Positions 18,117 to 26,511 of a DNA stretch of 64,000 bases are shown one piece after another (the stretch's first letter is position 1; each line of letters begins with the position of its first letter). Both the position numbers and the translations under genes were made by a program. Origin of the DNA: Candidatus Epilinea brevis (GTDB lineage: Bacteria; Chloroflexota; Anaerolineae; Epilineales; Epilineaceae); the NCBI GenBank assembly GCA_016710785.1, contig JADJUE010000005.1, positions 62,001 through 126,000 of the forward strand, given 5' to 3'. The notes beneath the pieces are model-generated. The model did not search any database, had not been told where the DNA came from, and saw only the letters and a program-made list of their open reading frames with translations.

Positions 18117-19247
18117 ATGACCGATTTCTACGAGACCCTGGGCGTCGGCCGCCAGGCCGATGAGGCCGAGCTCCGGCGCGCCTACCGCCAGCTGGCCAAG
18201 CAGCACCATCCAGACCTGCACGGCGGCGATGCCGCTGCGGCGACGCGTTTCAAGGAGATCAACGAGGCCTACGAGGTGCTCCGCGACCCGCAGAAGCGCG
18301 CCCTCTACGACCGCTACGGCGCGGCGGCCTTCCAGGGCGGCGGCCGGGCCGCGGCGGGCGAAGGGGCCGCCAGCGACCTGGGCGACCTCTTCGACCAGCT
18401 GTTCAACTTCAGCGGCGGGCGCCGCCGCGGGCGCGGGCCGTCGACAGGCGAGCGTGGCGAGGACCTGCAGCTGAAGCTGCGGCTGGAGTTCCGGGAAGCA
18501 GTGTTCGGAGCCACGCGGAAGGTACAGGTGGGCCGCCAGGAAACCTGCGCCGCCTGCCAGGGCAGCGGCGCGGCGGAGGGCTCGAAGCCCGTGACCTGCC
18601 GCACCTGCCAGGGCCAGGGCGAGGTGCGCCAGGTGCAGCAGAGTGTCTTCGGCCAGTACGTCAACGTCCAGGCCTGCCCGACCTGCCGCGGGCGCGGCCA
18701 GACGGTGGACAAGCCTTGCGAGACCTGCCGCGGACAGGGCCGCCAGACCCGCCAGCACAGCCTGGATGTGGACGTGCCGGCCGGCGTCGAGGAAGGCATC
18801 CAGATCCGCCTGACCGGCGAGGGCAGCCACGGCCGTTTCGGCGGGCCGCCCGGCGACCTCTTCGTGGTGCTGCAGGTGCGCGAGGACCCAGTCTTCCTGC
18901 GCCAGGGCACCGACCTGTTGCTGGCCCTGCGCCTGAACGCCGCCGATGCCGCTCTGGGCGCCGAACTGGACATCCCCACCCTGGAGGGCGACACCCGCCT
19001 GGCCATCCCGGCAGGCACCCAGACCGGCGACCAGTTCACCATCGATGGCCAGGGGGTACCCCATCTGCGGCGCGGCGGGCGCGGAAAACTGGTGGTGACC
19101 ACCTTCGTGGCCACGCCGGAGAAGCTCGGTTCCCGCGAGCGCGGGCTCTACGAGCAGCTGCGCGCCGGCCTGCCGCCCTCGGCGGTGGTGGAGCGGACGG
19201 GAACCGGCGGCCGCATCTGGCAGAAGATCAAGGACCTGTTCGCGTGA
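18117..19247 (+). CDS. dnaJ: Chaperone protein DnaJ
   Basis: The 376-residue co-chaperone starts with a J domain (1-68) containing the essential HPD (31-33), which stimulates DnaK. A Gly/Phe-poor linker with many Gly and Ala follows, then the zinc-binding domain with four repeats CAACQGSG, CRTCQGQG, CPTCRGRG and CETCRGQG, and the C-terminal substrate-binding domains (RLTGEGSHGRFGGPPGDLFVVL). All parts of a type-I DnaJ are present. The gene ends in a GTGA overlap with prmA. The gap to hrcA is 121 bases; no clear ribosome-binding site precedes the ATG. Confidence 0.96.
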   Translation: MTDFYETLGVGRQADEAELRRAYRQLAKQHHPDLHGGDAAAATRFKEINEAYEVLRDPQKRALYDRYGAAAFQGGGRAAAGEGAASDLGDLFDQLFNFSGGRRRGRGPSTGERGEDLQLKLRLEFREAVFGATRKVQVGRQETCAACQGSGAAEGSKPVTCRTCQGQGEVRQVQQSVFGQYVNVQACPTCRGRGQTVDKPCETCRGQGRQTRQHSLDVDVPAGVEEGIQIRLTGEGSHGRFGGPPGDLFVVLQVREDPVFLRQGTDLLLALRLNAADAALGAELDIPTLEGDTRLAIPAGTQTGDQFTIDGQGVPHLRRGGRGKLVVTTFVATPEKLGSRERGLYEQLRAGLPPSAVVERTGTGGRIWQKIKDLFA

Positions 19248-20302
19248 GCGCCGCGGATAGCGGCAGCGGCGCCATGCTGGAGGTGAGCGTCGAGGTGGAC
19301 GGCGAGGCGGCCGAGGCCGTCTGCGAGCTCTTCGAGCGCTACGGCGGCGGCGCGGTGGTAGAGGTGCAGGTGCGGGACACGACCAGCGGCCGCGCCCTGC
19401 CGGAGCGCCGCCATCGCGTGCTCACCTACCTGCCGGTGGACGATGTGGAGGGCCGTTACAAGCTGGAGGTGGGCCTGTGGCATCTGAGCCTGCTGCATCC
19501 CATCCCGGAAGCCAGCATCCGCAGCCTGGCGGAGGCCAACTGGGCGGAGGCCTGGAAGGCACATTACCGCCCGCTGCGCATCCCTGCCAACCTGGGTCTG
19601 GCCGACGTGGCGGCTGGAGCCGAGACAGAAACCAGGACGGCTGGAAAGAGCGCCGCCGCCATCGCCGGCTTCGTCATCCTCCCCTCCTGGCTGGGCCCGG
19701 ACAGCATGGACCCGCCGCCCGGCCCCGACGAGATCCTATTGCGCCTGGATCCGGGCATGGCCTTCGGAACCGGTCTGCATCCCAGCACCCAGCTCTGCCT
19801 GGCCGCCCTGGCCCGCCGCCTGCGGCGGGATGACACGGTGCTGGACCTGGGCACGGGCAGCGGCATCCTCAGCATCGCCGCCCGCCTCCTGGGCGCCGGT
19901 CGCGTGCTGGGCGTGGACATCGACCCCAAGGCGGTGGAGGTGGCGGGGGCCAACGCGGCGATGAACGGCTGCCACCTGGAGCTGCGCGCCGGCGAGCTGG
20001 CCCCCGGCGGCCTGAAGCCCATCGCCCCGGGAAGCATGCGCGCGTCGGCCGACGCCGCGCCGGCCGACATCGGCGGTCCCTTCGCCTTCCTCGTGGCCAA
20101 CATCCTGGCCCCCACGCTCATCGTGCTGGCCCCGACCCTGGCCGCCCACCTGGCACCGGAGGGCATCCTGGTGCTCAGCGGCATCCTGGAGGAGCAGGCG
20201 GCAGGGGTGGTGGCGGCCTATGAGGCGGAGGGCCTTGCGCTCTGGGAACAGGCTCTGGAGGGCGACTGGGTGGCGCTGACCATGGGGCGGCTCGGACCCT
20301 GA
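19244..20302 (+). CDS. prmA: Ribosomal protein L11 methyltransferase
   Basis: The roughly 352-residue enzyme methylates ribosomal protein L11 using S-adenosylmethionine. The PrmA N-terminal domain (to about residue 130, with NWAEAWKAHYRPLRI) is followed by the Rossmann methyltransferase domain. Key motifs are LDPGMAFGTGLHPST, motif I VLDLGTGSGILSIAA, GVDIDPKAVEVAGANAAMN and the catalytic-site VANILAPTL. I start at the GTG that overlaps the dnaJ stop (GTGA); the ATG at 19274, ten codons later, is an alternative. hrcA-dnaJ-prmA neighbourhoods are common in bacteria; here the chaperone genes grpE and dnaK are missing from the block. Confidence 0.93.
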   Translation: MSAADSGSGAMLEVSVEVDGEAAEAVCELFERYGGGAVVEVQVRDTTSGRALPERRHRVLTYLPVDDVEGRYKLEVGLWHLSLLHPIPEASIRSLAEANWAEAWKAHYRPLRIPANLGLADVAAGAETETRTAGKSAAAIAGFVILPSWLGPDSMDPPPGPDEILLRLDPGMAFGTGLHPSTQLCLAALARRLRRDDTVLDLGTGSGILSIAARLLGAGRVLGVDIDPKAVEVAGANAAMNGCHLELRAGELAPGGLKPIAPGSMRASADAAPADIGGPFAFLVANILAPTLIVLAPTLAAHLAPEGILVLSGILEEQAAGVVAAYEAEGLALWEQALEGDWVALTMGRLGP

Positions 20303-20357
20303 ACGCATCGTTATGGCGGGCATGCGCGGAGATCGGCGGTTCAGCGGCATTCTGACC

Positions 20358-20422
20358 GGCAATTGGACGCTTGCGAAATAGGCAATTGGACGCTATTGTA
20401 CTAGGCAAATGGACGGATCTGA
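20358..20422 (+). repeat. Three 23-bp direct repeats abutting a start codon
   Basis: Units begin at 20358, 20381 and 20404, each starting GGCAA[T/A]TGGACG; the first two match over 13 bases and have AT-rich ends (GCGAAATA, ATTGTACTA). The third is partial and runs directly into the ATG of the AAA/DUF4143 gene at 20423. Spacing is exactly 23 bases. No Shine-Dalgarno sequence is present, so the repeats may be an operator or promoter array for a leaderless transcript (inference). Confidence 0.6.
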
Positions 20423-21658
20423 ATGATGCACTTTGCCCGACCGCTGGCGGCCAGCCTGGAGACAGCGCTGCGAGACACGCCGGTGGTGTGCCTGTTGGGG
20501 CCGCGCCAGTCAGGAAAGACCACCATGGCGCGTATGCTCGAACCGCGCTATGCCTATATCACCCTCGACGACGCGGCCACCTTGGCCTTCGCGCAGGCCG
20601 ATCCGAGCGGCTTCGTGGCTGCGCTGCCGCCGCGGGCCATCCTCGACGAGATCCAGCGCGTGCCGGGGCTGTTGCGCTCGCTCAAGCTGGCCGTGGACCA
20701 CGACCGGAGGCCTGGCCGCTTCGTGCTCACGGGCTCTGCCAACCTACTCCTGCTGCCCGGGCTGGGCGATTCGCTGGCCGGGCGCATGGAGGTCGTACAA
20801 CTGCAGCCGCTAACGGCGGCCGAGCAGGCCGGGGTGCCGGGCCTCTTCCTGGCAGCGCTGCTCGGCGGGCACCTTCGGCCGGCGATCGCCTCCGCTACAG
20901 TGCAGGCCCCGCTGGCATTGGCCCAGCACATCGTCTCGGGCGGCTTCCCCGAGGCGGTGGCGCGCTCTGCTGCCCGCGCCCGCAGCTGGCATCGCGAATA
21001 CCTACGCGCGCTCTTGGAACGCGACGTGCGCGACGTTGCGCGCGTTCGCGACACCGCCGCCGTGGGCCGCCTGCTGGAGCTGCTGGCGCTGCGCACGGCA
21101 CAGCTGTTGAATGTGACCCGCCTGGGCAACGACCTCGACCTGCGACGCGAAACCGTGGAGCATTATCTGGCCGTCTGCGAGCGGCTTTATCTGGTGCGCC
21201 GCCTGCCGCCCTGGCACCGTAACCCGGCTAGCCGCCTGATCAAGTCGCCCAAGGTCCATGTGCTGGACAGCGGACTGGCTTCCTCTCTGACAGGCCTCAC
21301 CGCGGCCGACTGGAACACCCAGCGCAGCCGCTTCGGGCACCTCCTGGAGTCCTTCGTGGTTCAGCAGGTCGTGGCGCAGGCCGGCTGGACCGATCCTGAT
21401 CTGCGCTTCTGGCATTATCGTGACAAGGACCAGGTGGAGGTGGACCTGGTCATCACGCGCGGCCATCAGACCTGGGGGGTGGAGGTGAAGGCGGCGGTGA
21501 CGGCAACACCCGCCGATGGACAGGGCCTGCGTCGGCTGGCCGAGCAATGCGGCGCGGACTACCAGGGCGGAGTAGTACTCTATGCTGGCGACAGCGCCTT
21601 CGCGCTTGGCGACGGACCTAACCTGGCGATGCCGCTGTCGCGGCTCTGGGATATGTAG
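20423..21658 (+). CDS. AAA-family ATPase with C-terminal DUF4143
   Basis: The 411-residue protein belongs to the AAA_14/DUF4143 group. It has Walker A GPRQSGKTT (about 26-34), Walker B-like RAILDEIQRVP, a sensor segment FVLTGSANLLLL and the 'SGGFPEAV' and 'R.YL.ALLERDVRDVARVRD' blocks that open the C-terminal half. DUF4143 (about 210-390) ends in a nuclease-like fold, with FWHYRDKDQVEVDLVI and VEVKAA resembling the D-ExK core of restriction-type enzymes. The biological function of this widespread family is unknown; an activity on nucleic acids is inferred. It is convergent with the MFS gene and has a distinctive repeat array just upstream. Confidence 0.88.
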   Translation: MMHFARPLAASLETALRDTPVVCLLGPRQSGKTTMARMLEPRYAYITLDDAATLAFAQADPSGFVAALPPRAILDEIQRVPGLLRSLKLAVDHDRRPGRFVLTGSANLLLLPGLGDSLAGRMEVVQLQPLTAAEQAGVPGLFLAALLGGHLRPAIASATVQAPLALAQHIVSGGFPEAVARSAARARSWHREYLRALLERDVRDVARVRDTAAVGRLLELLALRTAQLLNVTRLGNDLDLRRETVEHYLAVCERLYLVRRLPPWHRNPASRLIKSPKVHVLDSGLASSLTGLTAADWNTQRSRFGHLLESFVVQQVVAQAGWTDPDLRFWHYRDKDQVEVDLVITRGHQTWGVEVKAAVTATPADGQGLRRLAEQCGADYQGGVVLYAGDSAFALGDGPNLAMPLSRLWDM

Positions 21659-21773
21659 CGATCACGATGCCTGAGACCGTGTTTGCGCGGGTCGGGAAGA
21701 GGGTGTAGGCTCCGGCGGCTGTAATTGCAGCTCCTATCCCGTACCGGGGCGGGCCATCTAGATGAGACCTGGA

Positions 21774-22994
21774 TCAATCCACCGCCCGGACCACCGGGTG
21801 GAGCAGCGCCGCGAGACAGACGAGCGCCGCGGCGCTCCCACCGGCCACGAAGGCCGGGCCCGGGCCCCAATGTTCGGTGGCCCATCCAGCCGCGGCGAAG
21901 GCGACGGGCGTCAGGGTCCAGCTCAGCAACTGGTCCAGGCTGGCCACCCGTCCCAACTGTTCGGCGGGCACATGCTCCTGAAGCAGCAAGGTCCAGGCCA
22001 TGCCGGCCAGCTCCAGGCTGAAGCCGTTGATCAGCGCCAGGCCGGCCATGGCCGCCAATGGCAGGGGCAGGCCGAAGAGGGTCAGGGCCACGGCGGCCAG
22101 CGCCATGCCCCCGAAGAGCACGATCCCGCGCCGCGGCAGCCGCGCCAGCCGGCCGCCCCATAGGCTGCCCAGCACGAAGCCGACGGGGAAGCAGGCCAGC
22201 AGGAAGCCGTAGACCCGGGAATCGGCGCCGAATCGCTCGCCGACCATGAAGGGCATGCTGACCAGGAAAGGCCCCACCAGGAACGCGGCCGCCAGGGCGC
22301 CGGCCAGGAGCCCCAGGACGAGGATGGGCTGGCCGCGCACGGTGTCCATGCCCTCGCGCAGGTCCTGACGCCAATGGGACTGTGCCTCGCCGGGCTCCCG
22401 CTGCGGCGCCTGAGCGCCGACCAGGAGCGGCAGCAGCAGCAGGGCGCTCAACGCGAAGGAGCCACCGTTGACGAACAGCCCCAGTACGGTTCCACCGGTG
22501 GCCACGATGAACCCGCCCATGGCCGGACCGAGCACGCGCCCCAGCTGGAAGCTGAGGCTGGTCAGGGCGTTGGCGCTGGTCAGGTCCTCCTCGGGCACCA
22601 GCTCGGGCACCAAGGCGAAGTAGGCCGGCTGGAAGAAGGCGTCGGCGATGCCGAAGAGGAGGCCCAGGGCATAGACCATCCAGATCTCCAGCCGGTCGGT
22701 CGCCGCCAATCCGGCCACCCCCAGGACGGCCGCCGCGCGCACGAGGTCGGAGACGAGCATCAGCCAGGGGCGGGACACGCGGTCCACCACGACCCCGCCG
22801 ATGAGGGTGAAGACGGCCACGGGCAAGAAGGTGACGATGAGCACGGCGCTCATGACGGCGGCGGAGCCGGTCTCCTCGAGCACCCACCAGGCGATCACGA
22901 TCTGGTAGACGAAGTCTCCGATGCGCGACAGGGTCTGCCCGGCCCACAGAAAGGCGAAGCGGCGGTGGCGAAGGGCGCGCAGGGCGGCGAACAT
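21774..22994 (-). CDS. MFS transporter (enterobactin-exporter-like, MFS_3 type)
   Basis: The 406-residue membrane protein has about 12 hydrophobic segments. It starts FAALRALRHRRFAFLWAGQ, typical of the MFS_3 group, and has the loop GGVVVDRVSRPWLM between helices 2 and 3 (the family's motif A) and a repeat of it near GSLWGGRLARLPRR. Such proteins are proton-driven exporters of drugs, macrolides or siderophores; the substrate cannot be read. I use the ATG at 22994, preceded by GGAG, rather than an upstream frame at 23069 that is Arg/Pro-rich. Confidence 0.88.
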   Translation of the reverse strand: MFAALRALRHRRFAFLWAGQTLSRIGDFVYQIVIAWWVLEETGSAAVMSAVLIVTFLPVAVFTLIGGVVVDRVSRPWLMLVSDLVRAAAVLGVAGLAATDRLEIWMVYALGLLFGIADAFFQPAYFALVPELVPEEDLTSANALTSLSFQLGRVLGPAMGGFIVATGGTVLGLFVNGGSFALSALLLLPLLVGAQAPQREPGEAQSHWRQDLREGMDTVRGQPILVLGLLAGALAAAFLVGPFLVSMPFMVGERFGADSRVYGFLLACFPVGFVLGSLWGGRLARLPRRGIVLFGGMALAAVALTLFGLPLPLAAMAGLALINGFSLELAGMAWTLLLQEHVPAEQLGRVASLDQLLSWTLTPVAFAAAGWATEHWGPGPAFVAGGSAAALVCLAALLHPVVRAVD

Positions 22995-23803
22995 GGGGGT
23001 GGCTCCGTCGGAGAGGGACCGGCCCCGGCGGGGGGGCCAGCGGGGGGATCGGCGCGGCGGATCAGGCACGGCCCACCGCCCGGGTTTGGGGCGGCGGTCT
23101 GGGACGCATGGTACGTCGGTGGCTGCCGGGCGCGCAAGCGCGGCGCCGTCGCTACCCTGCTGGAACCCGGAGGCCGATCACGCGAGCGGGGGCTGTCGAC
23201 GCAGTGGACGGCTCAATCGCGGTGTACGACAGGGCTATCGTCACCGGAGATCCCCGTTACGGTCAACTTTCCGCGCAGGGATCAGCGCAGGGTGACCGGA
23301 TCATCCTTCGGCCCGGCGTCCACGGTGATGTCGGTGGCCGAACTGGGGCCGCGGATCCAGAAGGGGGTCGGCGGCGCTTACGTCAGGGAAGGCCGATCTT
23401 CACGGGTAGGAAGCGTTTCTTCGTACCCGTAATGGCGAGGTCAATAGCGGTAGAAGCCAACGCTTCCTACCCGCAAAGTCGCGGCCTCTACGGCTTCGAT
23501 ATTTCTGGGCCGGCAAGAGCTGGCCGTGCGCAGAGGCAAAGCCACCACCATGCGGCGCTGTGTGCATGGCAGCGGCATGGCCGAACGTGGGGCGCTCCCC
23601 GTGAACCGCCGGCTGGGTTCGCCGTAGCCCCTATGTTAACGGTCAGGATTTGGCCGCTCGGCCCTACCGGGGCCGCGATTCCCGGCTGCCTGTCGCCGGT
23701 CTCTTGGCGGACAGGGTCCAAGGCAAGGCAGAAGCGGGCGCGACGCTGCGCGGCGCAGGCTGATCAACTTCGCACTATGTGACCACCCTCGGCAGCGGCC
23801 ACC
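22995..23803. other. Long intergenic region with one inverted repeat
   Basis: About 810 bases without a convincing gene. It contains a hairpin element at 23403-23473. Minus-strand bases around 23290-23380 encode a short protein-like fragment (DPFWIRGPSS.TDITVDAG) that stops before a start is seen; it could be a relic of a deleted gene. The rest is low-complexity in all frames. Confidence 0.45.
23403..23473. repeat. Inverted-repeat element with 15-bp perfect arms
   Basis: CGGGTAGGAAGCGTT (23403-23417) and AACGCTTCCTACCCG (23459-23473) are perfect reverse complements around a 41-base centre. The structure fits a MITE- or REP-like element in a gene-poor spacer; no transposase is near. Confidence 0.65.
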
Positions 23804-24056
23804 TTATGGCACGGCGGTGGCTTTGGACGTACCATCGGCATTCAAGTCGCGCACGATGGACGCCAGCATCGGCGCGACAAAGTCATACGATGGGCTGATG
23901 GGGTCGACACGGTGCCAGAGCCCGGATCAGGCCCATGCCGGCCATGATGAAGAAGAACGGCAACAGCGAACGATTCTTCACGGCATGCTCCGGGAATAGT
24001 CACGCATGTGCGGCACGCACACCCGCCAGCCCGAAAAGTATCACCTCGATTGGGCG
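23804..24056 (-). pseudogene. Decayed small membrane-protein gene
   Basis: Reading the minus strand from about 24056, a protein-like sequence EVILFGLAGVRAAHA meets an in-frame stop. It continues in frame as LFPEHAVKNRSLLPFFFIM and GMGLIRALAP, then shifts one frame near 23910 to DPISPSYDFVAPMLASIV and RDLNADGTS, ending at TAA (23804-23806). The hydrophobic pattern suggests a small integral membrane protein. One nonsense codon and one frameshift indicate decay. The family is uncertain; it resembles the C-terminal half of DUF4345-type proteins, but only weakly. Confidence 0.45.
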
Positions 24057-24117
24057 TCGGCGCCTTCGGCAGGCCTGCGACCCGCTTGGCGCTGATAAGA
24101 CGGCGCCACTCCTCACC

Positions 24118-26511
24118 TCAACCATCCTGCAGCTTCGGCAACCACAGCCGGTAGCGCGTCTTCCCTCCCGTCGTCGGCGTCGCGACGGGCGTCCTCGTCA
24201 TCGTCGGCTTCGGTGTCGGACCGGTGGTCGGCGCCTTCGTGGGCTCCGTCGTCGGACCCGTCCCCGGATCGGTCCCACCATCGGAGATCCAAGGCCGGGC
24301 CTGCTTGAATTCCAACACGTCCTCCGCGGTGACCTTGTACTCCACCTCCATGGCGAAGTCCGGGTTGGCCGCCTCGCCGTAGAGCGCCGCGAACTCCGCT
24401 CGGATGACGCCGAGGTATTGCCGCATGGACTCGAGGTGCTTGGCGGAGAGCACCTGCTGGCCATCGGCCACCTGGTTGGAGGGGCGCACCACGGTGTAGC
24501 CGCTGCCCGCGGCGACGCCGAGGAGGATCTCCTCGGGCACCGAGAGCGCGTCCGGGTTGGTCACCAGGTTCTCGCCCACCTGGGTGTTGAGGTAGTAGGT
24601 GCCCTTGGTCAGGTAGATGGGATCGGTGGTCACGCCCACGCCGTTGGCCGCCTCGCCCTCGTAGTTGGCGTGCACCAGCACGCCCATGGCCGTCTGGAAA
24701 TGGTCGACGCGGTAGTACTGCCGCTCGTCGAAGGCGCGGAAGGTCCAGGTGCTGGCGTAGACCTGCTTGATGGACTTGGCGATGTGGCCCTCGTCGGGAT
24801 GATGGGTGTACGAGTCGTAGAGGCCGGCGCCGCTGAAGCCCGGCAGGTCCTCGTTGTTCGTGCTGGACCGGACGCGGATGGGCTGGGCGGCGGGGAAGGT
24901 CGCCTGCATCGCGGCCAAGGCGTCCAGCATCGCGGTCGGCATCTCCCCGTCCTCGATCTGCTTGCGCAAGGCCTTCAGCCGGGCCTCCTGCACATCGTAG
25001 TCGCCCAGGAACTCCGGGTCGGCGAGCAGGGCCCGCACCGCGTCGTAGAAGCCGTTGTGGGTCATGAAGGCGTCGTAGAACCCGAAGGGGACCGCGAAGC
25101 CGTCCGGGACGGTGCCCTCGGGGAAGCCGAAGCGCCGCATGGTGGCCACGTTGGCGGCCTTGACGCCGAAGCGGCGCCAGTCCGCGAAGCCGATGCTGTC
25201 CAGCGGCGCGATGGCCGCAACGCTCAGGTCGCGGACCGGAACCTGCGGCTCGGTCGGGCGGCGCGCGGCGTGATGGGCCTCCACCTCGGCCAAGGTGGCC
25301 TCGCGCAGCAGGTAGCCGTCGGCGCTCACCCGGTAGTAGACATGCTTGCCGATCAGGCCGGTGATGGCGGCATCCTCCAGGGCGCCCGCGATATAGGCGT
25401 TGGGCAGGCCGTCCTGGATGGCGCGCAGGTTCACGTGCGAGAGCGGCGTCTGCGGCACCGTGGTGATGATGCCGCCCACCCGCGGCATCTCGTTGGGCAG
25501 GGACTCGTAGATCACGATGTCCCGCGGGTTGGGCCGCGCGTTGGGGTCCATGACCGTGAGCATCCCGTAGCCTTCGGCGAGGTTCAGCGGGATGTAGCGC
25601 GTCTCGCCCAGGATGTCCTCGTCCAGGATGACCTTGACGCGCGAGGCGTCGAAGAGATCCTTCTCCCGCTGGTAGCGCGGGAGGGCGGCTCTGGGCATGG
25701 GGTAGTAGAACCAGTTGTTCTGCAGCAGCGGTATGCTTCTGGCCATCAGCTCGTAGACCATCCGCACGTCGGCGAACGCGTAGCTGTCGTTGGGCTCGAA
25801 TTCGAAGCGGTAGACGCCCAGGCTGCCGCTGGGGCTCAGAACATGCGGATGGTAGACGATCTCGCCACGCATCTGCCCCGGCGCGCCACCGCCCCGCCCG
25901 CCGCCGGGGAGGCCGATGGCGCGCGCGAAGCTGCCGTGGGCCCGGTGCGTGACGGAGTTCATGAAGTAGACCTTGGGGTTGTCGGTGTCGGTGTCCAGGA
26001 TGTAGAACTTGACGAACTCCAGGTCCTTGAGGTGGGTGTCGATGAGCACCTCCTGGCCCTTGTACGAGAGGGCCTCGAAGGTGGCGCGGTCGGGAATGAC
26101 CACCGTGCCGTCCACGGGGTTGATCTCGGCCGAGGGGTTGAAGGGGCCGAGCCGACCCAGGCCGGCGAGTTCCGTGAGGTCGTCGATGCCGTCGCGGTCC
26201 TGGTCGCCCGGGGTCGCGAGCGGGTAGCGGAGGACGCGATAATGCCCCTGCGGGTGGGCCGCGAGTCCCTCGGTGAGCGTGGTCGTGCCCTCGCGGCCCA
26301 GGGCCATCCCCACCGCGCGCTCGGGCCCCGCGGGCAGGGTGTCGCGCGCGAGGAGCACGTAGTAGTAGGCCGGCGACGAGGCCACCTGGACCCGCGCCCG
26401 CCCCGTGGCGTCCACGAAGAACCCGATCGGCGGCTGGTCCTCCTGCGCCGCGGCGCCGGAGGCCGCGAGGGCGGCGAAGAGGACGACGAGGAGGGGGGTC
26501 AGGGACTTCAT
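24118..26511 (-). CDS. Secreted glucan-water-dikinase-like protein (His domain plus PPDK-type ATP-grasp)
   Basis: The 797-residue product has a signal peptide (1-24, ending SGAAAQ) and an N-terminal beta-rich region with a calcium-type loop DQDRDGIDD. A swivelling His domain follows (TPLSHVNLRA, His at about 358, matching the catalytic LSHVSVRA of glucan, water dikinases). Then comes a PPDK_N ATP-grasp domain (about 430-735: IRVRSSTNNEDLPGFSGAGLY, SAAGLYES-like in GWD). The order His domain then ATP domain is that of starch dikinases, not of PEP synthase. A Thr/Pro linker and the tail YRLWLPKLQDG close the protein. Its ATG overlaps the stop of the phytase-like gene (ATGA) and is preceded by GGAG. 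An ATP-dependent dikinase outside the membrane is puzzling because extracellular ATP is scarce; it may be a binding protein or use another donor. Confidence 0.78.
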   Translation of the reverse strand: MKSLTPLLVVLFAALAASGAAAQEDQPPIGFFVDATGRARVQVASSPAYYYVLLARDTLPAGPERAVGMALGREGTTTLTEGLAAHPQGHYRVLRYPLATPGDQDRDGIDDLTELAGLGRLGPFNPSAEINPVDGTVVIPDRATFEALSYKGQEVLIDTHLKDLEFVKFYILDTDTDNPKVYFMNSVTHRAHGSFARAIGLPGGGRGGGAPGQMRGEIVYHPHVLSPSGSLGVYRFEFEPNDSYAFADVRMVYELMARSIPLLQNNWFYYPMPRAALPRYQREKDLFDASRVKVILDEDILGETRYIPLNLAEGYGMLTVMDPNARPNPRDIVIYESLPNEMPRVGGIITTVPQTPLSHVNLRAIQDGLPNAYIAGALEDAAITGLIGKHVYYRVSADGYLLREATLAEVEAHHAARRPTEPQVPVRDLSVAAIAPLDSIGFADWRRFGVKAANVATMRRFGFPEGTVPDGFAVPFGFYDAFMTHNGFYDAVRALLADPEFLGDYDVQEARLKALRKQIEDGEMPTAMLDALAAMQATFPAAQPIRVRSSTNNEDLPGFSGAGLYDSYTHHPDEGHIAKSIKQVYASTWTFRAFDERQYYRVDHFQTAMGVLVHANYEGEAANGVGVTTDPIYLTKGTYYLNTQVGENLVTNPDALSVPEEILLGVAAGSGYTVVRPSNQVADGQQVLSAKHLESMRQYLGVIRAEFAALYGEAANPDFAMEVEYKVTAEDVLEFKQARPWISDGGTDPGTGPTTEPTKAPTTGPTPKPTMTRTPVATPTTGGKTRYRLWLPKLQDG

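Noticed and set aside
22995..23803. Several frames of 60-220 codons in the spacer
   Set aside because: All are Arg/Pro/Gly-rich without ribosome-binding sites or recognisable motifs; one runs through the inverted repeat.
24118..26511. Assignment of the dikinase-like gene as PEP synthase
   Set aside because: PEP synthase has the ATP-grasp domain first, then the His domain and a TIM barrel; here the His domain precedes the ATP domain, there is no TIM barrel and there is a signal peptide.
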